DNA from: Streptomyces kanamyceticus
GTDB lineage: Bacteria; Actinomycetota; Actinomycetes; Streptomycetales; Streptomycetaceae
Direction of reading: 5' to 3'
DNA length: 64,000 nt
Assembly: GCF_008704495.1 (NCBI RefSeq)
Contig: NZ_CP023699.1
Span: 5,270,001-5,334,000 of the forward strand
Below, piece after piece: positions 34,844 through 42,838 of the stretch (the first letter of the stretch is position 1; each line of letters opens with the position of its first letter). A model generated the notes under the pieces. It did no database searches and was not told the DNA's origin. It saw only the letters and a program-made list of their open reading frames with translations. Position numbers and translations under genes: made by a program.

Positions 34844-35658
34844 AGGGTTGTCCCGCAACGGCTGGCCACGAGTGAGATGATCTTGACGTGGCTGGCGTGA
34901 TAATCACGGCGTCGGAGTCGTCTTGGATAGGTCCGTTCACTGGGCTGAGCCCGCGCACGTTCCGCAGGTTGGTGATCACAGTGCAGCGCGAGAGTGCAGC
35001 CGAACCACGACTGGGGCGTCCGTGGGGTCTGCCGCTTGAGGACCGGATTCTCCTGGTCGCGACCTACTGGCGCACGAACTTGACGATGCGCCAGCTTGCC
35101 CTGCTGTTCGGGATTTCGAAGTCGGCGGCTGGTCGGGTCATCGGCCATATCGGTCCACTGCTGGCATTGTCGTCTCGACGCCGGTTCGCGAGAGGCGCGG
35201 TGCTGATCGTCGACGGGACGCTGGTGCCCACCCGCGATCACGCGGTAGCCGAGCAGTCGAAGAACTATCGGTACTCCACCAACCACCAGGTCGTCATCGA
35301 CGCTGATACCCGCTTGGTCGTTGTGGTCGGGCGGCCACTGCCGGGCAACCGGAACGACTGCAGAGCGTGGGAGGAATCGGGGGCCAAGGCTGCGGTAGGC
35401 CGGACGACCGTAATAGCTGATGGCGGCTATCCAGGGACTGGGCTGGTCATGCCGCACCGCCGCACGCATGGGGAAGAACTAACCGGCTGGAAGCGGGAGC
35501 ACAACCGCTTACACAAACAGGTCCGCGCACGAGTGGAGCACGTCTTTGCCCGAATGAAGACCTGGAAGATCCTGCGCGACTGCCGCCTGAAGGGCGAAGG
35601 CATTCACACCGCGATGCTCGGCATCGCTCGACTGCACAACCTCGCCCTCACCGGATGA
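34844..35658 (+). mobile_element. IS5-family insertion sequence, right end not found
   Basis: A left terminal sequence AGGGTTGTCCCGCAACGG (from ~34844), typical of streptomycete IS5 ends, precedes the transposase gene. I found no inverted copy after the transposase stop codon, so the right end appears lost. Confidence 0.55.
34888..35658 (+). CDS. IS5-family DDE transposase
   Basis: A 256-aa transposase, GTG start. An N-terminal helix-turn-helix (MRQLALLFGISKSAAGRVI) precedes the DDE domain: Asp in LIVDGTLVP, Asp in IADGGYPG, Glu in VRARVEHVFARMK. It contains one TTA codon (35509-35511). The catalytic set is intact, but without a right IR the element may be immobile. Confidence 0.9.
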   Translation: MAGVIITASESSWIGPFTGLSPRTFRRLVITVQRESAAEPRLGRPWGLPLEDRILLVATYWRTNLTMRQLALLFGISKSAAGRVIGHIGPLLALSSRRRFARGAVLIVDGTLVPTRDHAVAEQSKNYRYSTNHQVVIDADTRLVVVVGRPLPGNRNDCRAWEESGAKAAVGRTTVIADGGYPGTGLVMPHRRTHGEELTGWKREHNRLHKQVRARVEHVFARMKTWKILRDCRLKGEGIHTAMLGIARLHNLALTG

Positions 35659-35733
35659 CTCACACCCCGTGGCTGGCGTTGGCTCCTCACTTCGATGAGC
35701 ACCGGAACGCCCAAGCATGGGGCCACGGGCGAG

Positions 35734-36537
35734 TCAGGGCCGGATGTGTTTCAACGTGAACTCGGGCAGGGCATACGGGCCGGCCTGCGGGGCTTCGGGA
35801 TCGGCAGGGACATCGGAGTCAGTGATGTGCGACGCATGCGTTTCGGCGTTGTCGATGGGTGTGTAGGCCAGTTCGGATTCTGCGGGGAGTTCCCAGAAGC
35901 GGCGGGTGTTGGCAGAGACGGCGTACGCCGTGGCAAAGCGCGTGGACAGCGGAGCGGTCAGCGCGGCAAGGCAAAAGCCGACGGCATCACGCGGGCTGAG
36001 CCAAGTCGCCAGGTGGCGCGACTCGGTGGGTGCCTCCTCGAAGCTGCCGATACGCAGGCAGACCACGGACACACCGAACTTGTCCGCGTACAGCCGCCCC
36101 AGGGCCTCGATGGCTGCCTTACTCACCCCGTACAGGCCGTCGGGGCGCACCGGCTCCTGTGGGCCGGTGCGATGGGCCATGGGATAGAACCCGCTCACGC
36201 GGTTGCTGCTGGCCAGCACAACCCGCGGAATCGCCGCACGGCGGGCGGCTTCCAGGACATGGTGGGTGCCCAGCACATTCGCGTCCAAAAGATCCTCAAG
36301 CGGCGCCTCGTCCGGCAGGCCGCCAAGATGAAGCACGGCGTCTGCACCCGCGAGTGCAGCCTCGACGGCTGCCGCGTCCCGAAGATCGACGATCTGAACC
36401 ACCTCGTTCGCGACTTCGACCTGGAGCGGAACGCGGTCGAGCAAGACCAGGCGGCGCACCTCGCTGCGCAACACCCGGCGCACGACTGAGCCGATGTTCC
36501 CTGCCGCCCCGGTGACGACCACTGTTCCCAGCTCCAC
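35734..36537 (-). CDS. Extended SDR, uronate-dehydrogenase-like NAD-dependent epimerase/dehydratase
   Basis: A 267-aa protein. GTG 36537 is chosen because it follows GGAGG and places the Rossmann motif VTGAAGNIGSVV at the N-terminus; an upstream ATG would add 44 unrelated residues. The catalytic YGVSK (YxxxK) and the preceding ASSNRVSGFYP are intact. Length and motifs fit uronate dehydrogenase, which oxidises glucuronate/galacturonate with NAD. It lies downstream of the graspetide genes on the same strand; a functional link is uncertain. Confidence 0.85.
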   Translation of the reverse strand: MELGTVVVTGAAGNIGSVVRRVLRSEVRRLVLLDRVPLQVEVANEVVQIVDLRDAAAVEAALAGADAVLHLGGLPDEAPLEDLLDANVLGTHHVLEAARRAAIPRVVLASSNRVSGFYPMAHRTGPQEPVRPDGLYGVSKAAIEALGRLYADKFGVSVVCLRIGSFEEAPTESRHLATWLSPRDAVGFCLAALTAPLSTRFATAYAVSANTRRFWELPAESELAYTPIDNAETHASHITDSDVPADPEAPQAGPYALPEFTLKHIRP

Positions 36538-36881
36538 TGCACGCCTCCACCATTCGACCTCATCAATGCCCTGATCCGGACAGGCTGTGATCGTCTCATC
36601 GGCAGTCACGATGCCCAACGGGTGGGCACTCGACAGGAGGTGGGGGCGTGTCACGAGATCCATCGCCATACGGGACAGCCCTTAGGACGGGTGAACGGCA
36701 CTCAGCACAGCGCGAATTGGGGTGTGCCCCCGCCAAGAGCCGGGCAAGGGCTGGCATGGCAAGGTGTGATCACTTACGGCAGGTGACACGGTCTTTACCG
36801 GGCCTCCTCCTCGCGGGCCGATGATGGCCGCCGCTATAGAGGAAGGGGCAGTAGCGGCGCTCGTCGTCGGGTGTCCCCCTG
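36538..36881. other. Intergenic region between tgmC and SDR gene
   Basis: 344 bp, no gene that I can support. I see no strong hairpin; the SDR ribosome binding site lies at the left edge. Confidence 0.5.
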
Positions 36882-38018
36882 TCAGATGGGCAGCTGCCAG
36901 CTCGGTCCGGTTGGCGAGCCGATCCACACGGTCTGCTCGAAGGGGGTGGCGGACATGCCGAACTCAGTCAGCGCCGGGGTTCCGGCTTTCTGCCACGCGG
37001 AGAGGGCGTCTTCGACCTGGTCCCAAAGGCGTAGTTGCCCGTGCTGGTGAACGGTCCATGTCTGTCCGTCGGGTTCGGTCCATGCCTGTGAGCCGGTGGC
37101 TACGTCGCGGAGGATGATGCCGGTGCTGGTGGTCATCAGCTCGGCGGAGGGTGCCGCGAGCTGGGCGACGAAGCGCCCCGCCCATGACTCCAGGAGGCCG
37201 GGGTCCAAGACGGTGTGACGGGTGTCGCCGTCCAGCCGGAAGAAGACAGGGGAGGGGGGGCGTTCGTGGGGGCGGGCGAGCATGTAGGTGATGGTGTCTG
37301 CGGTGAAGCGGCCGTGGGCGGTCCCCTCGTCGTCGAGGACCAGGCGGATCAGCCCGGCAGCGAGCATCCAGCCGCAGATGGTGGTGGTGATCGATCCGCC
37401 GTCGTTGAGCTGCCAGAACCAGGAGGGCGGGATGGACCGCACGGAGCAGGTGGCGATGATCGCGTCGTAGTCGGCGTGTTCCTTGCACCCCTGGAGGCCA
37501 TCTCCGGTCGCGAGCGTCGGCGTGTATCCGGCGTCGTGCAGGTGCGTGGCGGCGCTCGTCGCGAGCCCGGGGTCGTACTCGATGCTGACGATGCTCCCGG
37601 GCCCGAGCCGGTGAGACAGGACTGCTGTGGAGTACCCGGTGCCGGTGCCCACCTCGAGGATCCGTTGGCCCGGCTGGAGTTCTGCCACCTGAGCGGTGCG
37701 TACTACGAGGGAGGGGAGGGTGGCCGAGGAAGTAGGGCTGCCAGAGACCGAGCTGGTGGTGTCGGCGGCGTCCTGCTCCTCGACCTGGGTGACCCAGGTC
37801 TGGTCGGAGTAGACCATCCGCAGCCACTCGTCCTCGCCGGTCTCCTTCCTGCGCACGGGTTCCCATCCGGTGCCGGTGAGCCGGAAGGCGGCGTCGCCGA
37901 GGAACAGCTCGCGGGGTACCGTCGCGATGGCATCGCACCAGGCGGGGTCGAGTGTGGGGTTGGCGGAAGCGATGTCCTCGGCCAAGGCGAGACGGAGTGC
38001 GGCGGGGTCAGCGGGCAC
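36882..38018 (-). CDS. tgmC: Graspetide-associated protein-L-isoaspartate O-methyltransferase homologue
   Basis: A 378-aa protein, GTG 38018 after AGGAG, overlapping tgmB by 11 bp. A PIMT-type SAM methyltransferase domain (residues ~1-210) shows LQPGQRILEVGTGTGYSTAVL and the post-motif YDAIIATCSVRSIP. A C-terminal ~165-residue extension is specific to the family found beside ATP-grasp RiPP genes. In characterised relatives such enzymes methylate a core Asp, which cyclises to aspartimide. It acts after ring formation by TgmB. Confidence 0.9.
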   Translation of the reverse strand: MPADPAALRLALAEDIASANPTLDPAWCDAIATVPRELFLGDAAFRLTGTGWEPVRRKETGEDEWLRMVYSDQTWVTQVEEQDAADTTSSVSGSPTSSATLPSLVVRTAQVAELQPGQRILEVGTGTGYSTAVLSHRLGPGSIVSIEYDPGLATSAATHLHDAGYTPTLATGDGLQGCKEHADYDAIIATCSVRSIPPSWFWQLNDGGSITTTICGWMLAAGLIRLVLDDEGTAHGRFTADTITYMLARPHERPPSPVFFRLDGDTRHTVLDPGLLESWAGRFVAQLAAPSAELMTTSTGIILRDVATGSQAWTEPDGQTWTVHQHGQLRLWDQVEDALSAWQKAGTPALTEFGMSATPFEQTVWIGSPTGPSWQLPI

Positions 38019-38979
38019 GGTGCTCTCCTGCGTGCTGGAGCTGGTCGGCGACGGCGGTGACGATCCTGCCGGTGATCGGGTCGGGAAACCAGGCGAACTG
38101 CCCATTCGGGTTGCACTCGTACAGCCAGATCCGGCCGTCGCGGTCCACACCGAAGTCGAAGGCTCCGAAGACGAGCCCGAAAGCGTCGAGGTATTCGCGG
38201 ATGCTCTTGGCCAGATGTGGAGGTATATCGATGAGCGAGTACGACAACGCGTCGTAGTGCCGTCTCCAGTCCAGGCCGGGCGAGCCGTCGATCTGAACGG
38301 CGAAGATCTCTTCCCCGACAGCTGTCACCCGCAGGTCCACCACTGAGGGCACTCGCTTCTGGAACAGGTGCATGGTCTGGGCGACGCCGACGTTGAGGTC
38401 GGCCGGGTCGACCTCCTCGACCCACACGGTCAGGGACCGTCCGTCGCCATCCTGGTAGTCGGTGTTCCGGAGCGGCTTGTAGACCACGGGGCCGTGCTCG
38501 CGGGTGAACTCTCGTGCTGCGGCTGCGTCGTTGGTCAGCAGAGTCGGCGGGATATCGAAGCCGCACCGGGCCGCGGTGGCGAGCTGCGTCGGCTTGTACT
38601 CGGCATCCCTGTTCCTGAAGGGGTGGTTGACGTAATGCGCGTGGGGCAGCGCGGCGAGAATCCCGCCGAGGCCGTATCGGGCTTCTTCACGGCACCAACG
38701 GGCATCCTGGCCATCCAGGCCCGCTGGCGCGGTATAGGGGCGCGGTCGGCGCCAGTACACCGATCGGACCTGCTCCAGGTGAGCTTGCCGGGTGGTGGTC
38801 CGCACGCTGCCGTGCAGACCACCGTTGTCGAGCCGGGCGGCGACGGTCATCTCCGTGGGGAAGTCGCCCGGGTCGAGCCGCACGACGGGGACCTGTCGCT
38901 GGTGCAGCTCCTCGATGACCATGTCAGCAGTTGCGTCATCGAGTTGAGAGACCACGAGTACGGGTGGCTCCGAGGTCAA
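38008..38979 (-). CDS. tgmB: ATP-grasp ribosomal peptide maturase (graspetide synthetase)
   Basis: A 323-aa ATP-grasp ligase, TTG start at 38979 overlapping the tgmA stop codon (TTGA). Features: N-terminal VLVVSQLDDATADMVI, the CxxxA-type nucleotide region PVVYKPLRN, and the metal-binding end GAFDFGVDRDG... YECNPNGQFAWF (D/N ligands). It is the class that phosphorylates Asp/Glu side chains of a precursor and joins them to Thr/Ser (ester) or Lys (amide). It recognises the leader of TgmA. Confidence 0.93.
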   Translation of the reverse strand: MTSEPPVLVVSQLDDATADMVIEELHQRQVPVVRLDPGDFPTEMTVAARLDNGGLHGSVRTTTRQAHLEQVRSVYWRRPRPYTAPAGLDGQDARWCREEARYGLGGILAALPHAHYVNHPFRNRDAEYKPTQLATAARCGFDIPPTLLTNDAAAAREFTREHGPVVYKPLRNTDYQDGDGRSLTVWVEEVDPADLNVGVAQTMHLFQKRVPSVVDLRVTAVGEEIFAVQIDGSPGLDWRRHYDALSYSLIDIPPHLAKSIREYLDAFGLVFGAFDFGVDRDGRIWLYECNPNGQFAWFPDPITGRIVTAVADQLQHAGEHRAR

Positions 38980-39224
38980 TCGGTGTCCCCTTCCTGGTCC
39001 GACCCCTCGTCCGTTTCGCCGTCCAGACTGGTCTTCGTCGTGGTCTCTTTGTTGGTCTCCGACCGCTTGTGGCGATCCAGCACGGGCACGTCCAGCCCGT
39101 CCGGTCCGACCCACCGTCCGGTCTGTGTCTCAGGATCGAGTACGACGTCTGCGGCGGGCAGGACGACCGTGTCGGGATAGGGCCTCATCCGTGAAACGCC
39201 CCACGGGGCCAATGCTTCACTCAC
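38976..39224 (-). CDS. tgmA: Graspetide precursor peptide
   Basis: An 82-aa precursor, GTG 39224 after GGAGG. The leader contains APWGVSRMRPYP (residues 6-17), equivalent to the PFxLxRxxPYP motif of TgmA-type precursors, and LDPETQTGRW. The C-terminal core, about T57-D82, is rich in nucleophiles (T57, T61-63, T65, S66, T71, S75, T81) and acids (D68, E70, D72, E73, D76, E78, D80, D82). D68-G69 is the best aspartimide site. Ring pattern cannot be deduced. Confidence 0.88.
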   Translation of the reverse strand: MSEALAPWGVSRMRPYPDTVVLPAADVVLDPETQTGRWVGPDGLDVPVLDRHKRSETNKETTTKTSLDGETDEGSDQEGDTD

Positions 39225-39380
39225 CTGAACCTCCGGTCGCCTAGCCACAGATCGTCGGCGCACAGTGTGCCCCCGTGTGAGCACAAGCCGGTAGAGGGCA
39301 TCCGGACGGCACGCCCCGGTGAGGTGGCCTGCTGGTGGTCAGGGTGACGGCGGTCCGACCAATGCGGCAGGGTAAAGCAG

Positions 39381-39423
39381 AGAGGGTGCTCCCCCGCAAT
39401 ACGCGTGCGGGGGAGCACCCTCT
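39381..39423. terminator. Perfect 18-bp bidirectional hairpin
   Basis: AGAGGGTGCTCCCCCGCA (39381-39398) pairs perfectly with 39406-39423 around a 7-nt loop. It lies between the graspetide operon and the end of the DUF397 gene, insulating tgmABC from upstream transcription. Confidence 0.85.
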
Positions 39424-39477
39424 ATCCAGTGTTCGGATCCTCGGCTACTCCGTTGCGCGAAAGCCGGGAAGATCAGA

Positions 39478-39684
39478 TCACAAGGACGCGATGAAGGCTG
39501 AGAAGGCGGACGAGGGGACAACCAGCGCGGGCCCATGAGCACGCTTGGAGTCCCGGATGCCGACCTGTTCGCACAGATCGGCAACCTCCACGCAGTTCCC
39601 TTCGGCCCCGCTGCTGTAGGACGACTTGAACCAGGCACCCGCAGGTGCGACGTCAGTGGACTTCTCGTTGGCGTTGATGGCTAT
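39478..39684 (-). CDS. DUF397 protein with apparent ATA start
   Basis: About 68 aa: NANEKSTDVAPAGAWFKSS, then YSSGAEGNCVEVADL, IRDSKRAHGPALVV and SAFSAFIASL, a typical DUF397 protein. No ATG, GTG or TTG exists in frame; the codon at the expected position, overlapping the upstream TAG stop, is ATA (39682-39684). In comparable gene pairs this is an ATGA overlap. DUF397 proteins are partners of WhiJ-like XRE/DUF5753 regulators. It may be silent or start at AUA. Confidence 0.75.
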   Translation of the reverse strand: MAINANEKSTDVAPAGAWFKSSYSSGAEGNCVEVADLCEQVGIRDSKRAHGPALVVPSSAFSAFIASL

Positions 39685-40577
39685 GACTTCCGTTCTTCCT
39701 GTTCTTTCTTGGCTTTCGCGAGGATGCGAGGCGTCTCGTGAGGTGCGAGTGCTGACGCCCGCAGCGCCTCGAAGCGGCGGCTGAACCGACCCACCTCGGG
39801 CTTCTTGTCGGTCACCCAGGCTTGACCGTTGACGTGGTCGGCTTGAACCATCTTCGGTAGCGGCTCTAGAAGCTCAAGGAGTGCGAAGTTCTGGCTCGCG
39901 CGGTAGCCGGTTGATGAGGCCGGCAGTATCTGCACGGTGATGTGGTCGAGCTCCGCCAGTTTCCCGATCTCGTCGTACTGCTCGACCATGATGTCCCTCC
40001 CGCCGATCGTGCTGCGAATCGCGTCTTCGGACAGGATGACCCACAACGGCCGAGGCTCGTCTTCGACGATGAGCTTCTTGCGGCTCATCCGTAGCTCCAC
40101 GTTCGCGTCGATGAACTCGGTCGTGATCTCATCGACGGGCTTCGCGCTCTCCAGGAGTGCGCGAGCGTACTTCGGCGTCTGGAGCAGGCCGAAGATCAAG
40201 TTGGGCTGCCACGAGCTGATGGAAAGTGCGTCAGCCTCAAGGCCGACGTAGTCGCGCATGCCCTTCTGGAGATGCGGGTTGTACGGGACCCACCAACCCT
40301 GGCTCAGGGATTCGCGGTGGATCTTCAACAGTTCCTCGACGTTCTCCTCGTCGGTCTCCCCGTAGTGGTCGAGAAGCGCCTTGAGGTCGCCGGAGTTCGG
40401 CAGGCCGGTGCGTCCCTTCTCCAGCCGCCACAGCTTTTCCGCCGAGAAGCCGAGCGCCGCCGCTACTTCGTCTCTCGACTCGCCGCAGTCTGTCCGCATC
40501 CTCTCCAGCACCTTGCCTAGGTGTACTCGACGACTTGTTGGTCCCTTGGGTGCCGCCACGCTGCGAGTCCTCCCCAT
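39681..40577 (-). CDS. WhiJ-like XRE/DUF5753 transcriptional regulator
   Basis: A 298-aa protein, start ATG 40577. N-terminal helix-turn-helix (residues ~18-75: VLERMRTDCGESRDEVAAAL... KLWRLEKGRTGLP) and a DUF5753 domain (~95-285, with MRDYVGLEADALSISSWQP and PGLLQTP-like GLLQTPKYARAL). Such regulators pair with DUF397 proteins and HATPases in streptomycete development and antibiotic control. No Shine-Dalgarno is visible. The 21-bp GAGT array overlaps its first codons, which suggests autoregulation. Confidence 0.9.
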   Translation of the reverse strand: MGRTRSVAAPKGPTSRRVHLGKVLERMRTDCGESRDEVAAALGFSAEKLWRLEKGRTGLPNSGDLKALLDHYGETDEENVEELLKIHRESLSQGWWVPYNPHLQKGMRDYVGLEADALSISSWQPNLIFGLLQTPKYARALLESAKPVDEITTEFIDANVELRMSRKKLIVEDEPRPLWVILSEDAIRSTIGGRDIMVEQYDEIGKLAELDHITVQILPASSTGYRASQNFALLELLEPLPKMVQADHVNGQAWVTDKKPEVGRFSRRFEALRASALAPHETPRILAKAKKEQEERKS

Positions 40578-40707
40578 GTCAACCAGAGTCAGGCGCCAGT
40601 GCACCTGAGTCCATTGCGGTTGAACCCGAGTCCGTCAGGACGACACCCGAGTTCTGAGTCTGCCACCCGGAGTTGGGCCTGCACAGCAGAGAGTCCGGGT
40701 TACTGCA
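40561..40707. promoter_or_regulatory. Seven GAGT boxes with exact 21-bp period
   Basis: GAGT occurs at 40565, 40586, 40607, 40628, 40649, 40670 and 40691, each exactly 21 bp from the next. Units 2-5 share ACCNGAGTC/T. The period equals two turns of B-DNA. The array spans from the first codons of the WhiJ-like gene into the divergent intergenic region; probable multimeric operator. Confidence 0.75.
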
Positions 40708-40714
40708 TATGTCA

Positions 40715-40726
40715 TTTCACGTGAAA
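40715..40726. promoter_or_regulatory. 12-bp palindrome TTTCACGTGAAA
   Basis: A perfect palindrome centred on CACGTG, 21 bases after the last GAGT box and ~130 bp before the HATPase start. A second candidate operator in the divergent region. Confidence 0.5.
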
Positions 40727-40853
40727 GTTGCACGCCTCCTTGCAGTTCAACTCTCCCATGCAAGACAGTGGTTGAGCCAGGGATGAGCGGTGCACCTGAT
40801 CCGCCGAGCACCTATCGCTGGCCCCAATCCCCTGTGACGAGCCGAGGCCAGCG

Positions 40854-41342
40854 ATGTGCCAAAGCACCACCGCACGCATGAGTCCGGACCGGTCAAGCCA
40901 GCTGAGTGAGTCCGTTCCACCGAGGTGCGCGGAGACGAAAGTGGAGCAGCACGCCTACCAGATTGCATTCCTTCCGGATCCCATACGTGTGCCCGAGATG
41001 CGGAAGACGACTGCGGCCTTCCTGCGCAGGTCGGAGGTTTCTGGCCCAGTGGTCGAGGATGCCGTCTTGGCCGTCTCCGAGCTGGTCACCAATGCCATCC
41101 GCCACGGGGACGGCATGGTGTGCCTCTTCGTCTCGGTAGGGAGCGGTGGACTGCGTGTCTCTGTGACCGATCAGAGCCCGGAGCAGGCCGAAGCCAAGCA
41201 GGCCGACATCGGTGATCTGTCCGGCCGCGGGCTGCTTCTTGTAGCGGCCCTCGCGGACAACTGGGGGAGTAGCGGCGAGGAGACCTGGTGCACGTTCCGG
41301 TACCCGCTGGAACTGGAAGACGACGGGGTGCGCGCGGAATGA
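40854..41342 (+). CDS. HATPase (RsbW/anti-sigma-like serine kinase)
   Basis: A 162-aa GHKL ATPase. N box SELVTNAIRHGDG, G1-like VTDQSP and G2 GRGLLLVAALADNWG are present, as in the anti-sigma-like kinases that accompany XRE/DUF397 pairs. Start ATG 40854; GTG 40941 would give the minimal domain. Transcribed divergently from the regulator; its stop overlaps the next start (ATGA), so it leads the following operon. Confidence 0.85.
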   Translation: MCQSTTARMSPDRSSQLSESVPPRCAETKVEQHAYQIAFLPDPIRVPEMRKTTAAFLRRSEVSGPVVEDAVLAVSELVTNAIRHGDGMVCLFVSVGSGGLRVSVTDQSPEQAEAKQADIGDLSGRGLLLVAALADNWGSSGEETWCTFRYPLELEDDGVRAE

Positions 41343-41821
41343 CCTACGCGCCCAACAGGCTTCCGATGAAGGAGTTCGCTTCGGGCGCCCGGAGCTTCAT
41401 CGGAGTGCTGCAAGACGCCTTCCTCCGTGACGAGGATCTGACGAACGACTTGGACGCCGTTCTGGGTGCTTCGGCAGGACCAACTGGCCTGGCTGGCGCG
41501 AAGAGCCAGCTGAGGCAGCGGCGCAAGGTGTTCAGCTGGAGGCCCCCACGGCCTGGCTCCGAAACGGTGGCCGAAGTGGGGCGTCGGGTTACCCGCCTCG
41601 ACCGGATACTCGTCCGCCTTGTGGGCATCGCCCGGGAGCGCGAGTGGAAACCCCCATACCCGGACGTCGCGGAGGCCATTGCGCTGGCTGAGGGTGTACG
41701 GGCCAAGCAGCAAAGGCCAGTTGGTGAGCTCGTGGCTGACCGAGACCATCTGCGGCGGTTAGCGATGGCAGCCTCTGGACTCCTCGACCTGCTGGCCGAT
41801 GACGAGGGAGTAGGCGAGTGA
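41339..41821 (+). CDS. Unknown protein, TTA-containing
   Basis: A 160-aa protein coupled to the HATPase gene (ATGA). Helical, basic, without recognisable motif: MKEFASGARSFIGVLQDAF at the start and LRRLAMAASGLLDLLADDE at the end. One TTA codon at 41759-41761 implies bldA control. It resembles accessory proteins of streptomycete biosynthetic clusters in general layout only. Confidence 0.65.
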   Translation: MTYAPNRLPMKEFASGARSFIGVLQDAFLRDEDLTNDLDAVLGASAGPTGLAGAKSQLRQRRKVFSWRPPRPGSETVAEVGRRVTRLDRILVRLVGIAREREWKPPYPDVAEAIALAEGVRAKQQRPVGELVADRDHLRRLAMAASGLLDLLADDEGVGE

Positions 41822-42204
41822 GGACCTTGCCCCGCACCTACTGGTGCCACCGAGCCTTCGACAGGCCAGGCCGAGAACGCCGCGATCCCCAGAGCATGAC
41901 GACGCCTTACCCCGGCCACGCCATCACCTGGATGCGTGAGTCGGTCCGTGACGCCCTGGTCGACCTTGACCGCCCCACGTTCGAGATCGCGTGGGCGTGG
42001 CTCGGTGACCACCAAGCCTCCGGAACCGCTGTCAGGGAACTGAGGCAGGGACGGCCCTGCGCCTTCGTGCTCTCGACGTCCGATGGCTGCTGGACCTGGA
42101 GGGCCTATCCCGTCTCCGTCCTTCCGGTCGTCGAGACGTGTCCCAACTCGTCTTCAGTACCGGGCCAGTTAGTTCCGGCTCACGCGACTGGTGGCCCGCC
42201 GTAG
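41818..42204 (+). CDS. Unknown small protein, TTA-containing
   Basis: A 128-aa protein with a GTG start overlapping the previous stop (GTGA); ATG 41896 is an alternative that would begin MTTPYPGHAITWMRESV. Trp-rich core (FEIAWAWLGDHQ, DGCWTWRAYP). A TTA codon occurs at 42169-42171. No known family recognised; coding is plausible from coupling and composition. Confidence 0.5.
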   Translation: MRTLPRTYWCHRAFDRPGRERRDPQSMTTPYPGHAITWMRESVRDALVDLDRPTFEIAWAWLGDHQASGTAVRELRQGRPCAFVLSTSDGCWTWRAYPVSVLPVVETCPNSSSVPGQLVPAHATGGPP

Positions 42205-42254
42205 AGCAGTGACGCCCTGTGCCCGCTACTCGCGAACGACTGCCCGGAGACCTC

Positions 42255-42836
42255 ATGTCCCGCAAACCCACTCTGATTACGCCCAGCCATTCCCGTCAGG
42301 GAACCGCCCAGGCCGCCTCCGCGCTCGACCGCGAGCTGCGTGCCGCCGGGCTGGCCAGTCTCCAGCCCGTGCTCGACGACGACCGCGAGACGCCGTACGT
42401 CAGGTTGAACAGGATCGACGCGGTCACTGCGGCGGAACTTGCGCGGCTGCTCCACAAGGGGATGCGGAGCGCCTACAAGGTCGTCTCCGACCTGCGTGCC
42501 GCCGTGCGGGCGCATGGTCTGGAGGACTTCCCCGTCCCGTACGTGTACTGCACGAAGATCCATCTCGGTGACATCCCGGTCGCCACCGCGGACCGGCTGG
42601 CTCTCCTCCTGGGCGCCCCGCCCCAGCCGGGCCTGGCTGACGTACCGGACTGGCCTGAGGCGCGGCAGGTCTTCGACCGCCTCAACTCCGCGTTCGCGGA
42701 GGCCACCCGGGGCGGGTTCATGGACATGTATCTGCACCCCTACTGCCAGCGGTGTGACGGCGATCCCGCTATCAGCCTGGGTGAGCTCCAGGTGCGGACC
42801 GCTCGGCGGCTCGTGACGGCACTCCAGGGAGCCTGA
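42255..42836 (+). CDS. Unknown protein
   Basis: A 193-aa protein, ATG 42255 after GGAG; GTG 42219 would extend it by 12 residues. Mixed helical protein with a C-terminal Cys/His segment MDMYLHPYCQRCDGDPA that could bind metal (CxxC). Ends two bases before the DUF6624 gene, so it is in the same operon. Function unknown. Confidence 0.6.
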   Translation: MSRKPTLITPSHSRQGTAQAASALDRELRAAGLASLQPVLDDDRETPYVRLNRIDAVTAAELARLLHKGMRSAYKVVSDLRAAVRAHGLEDFPVPYVYCTKIHLGDIPVATADRLALLLGAPPQPGLADVPDWPEARQVFDRLNSAFAEATRGGFMDMYLHPYCQRCDGDPAISLGELQVRTARRLVTALQGA

Positions 42837-42838
42837 CC

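Noticed and set aside
40561..40707. CRISPR-like array
   Set aside because: Only a 4-10 base core repeats, the period is 21 bp, and no cas genes are near; fits an operator array.
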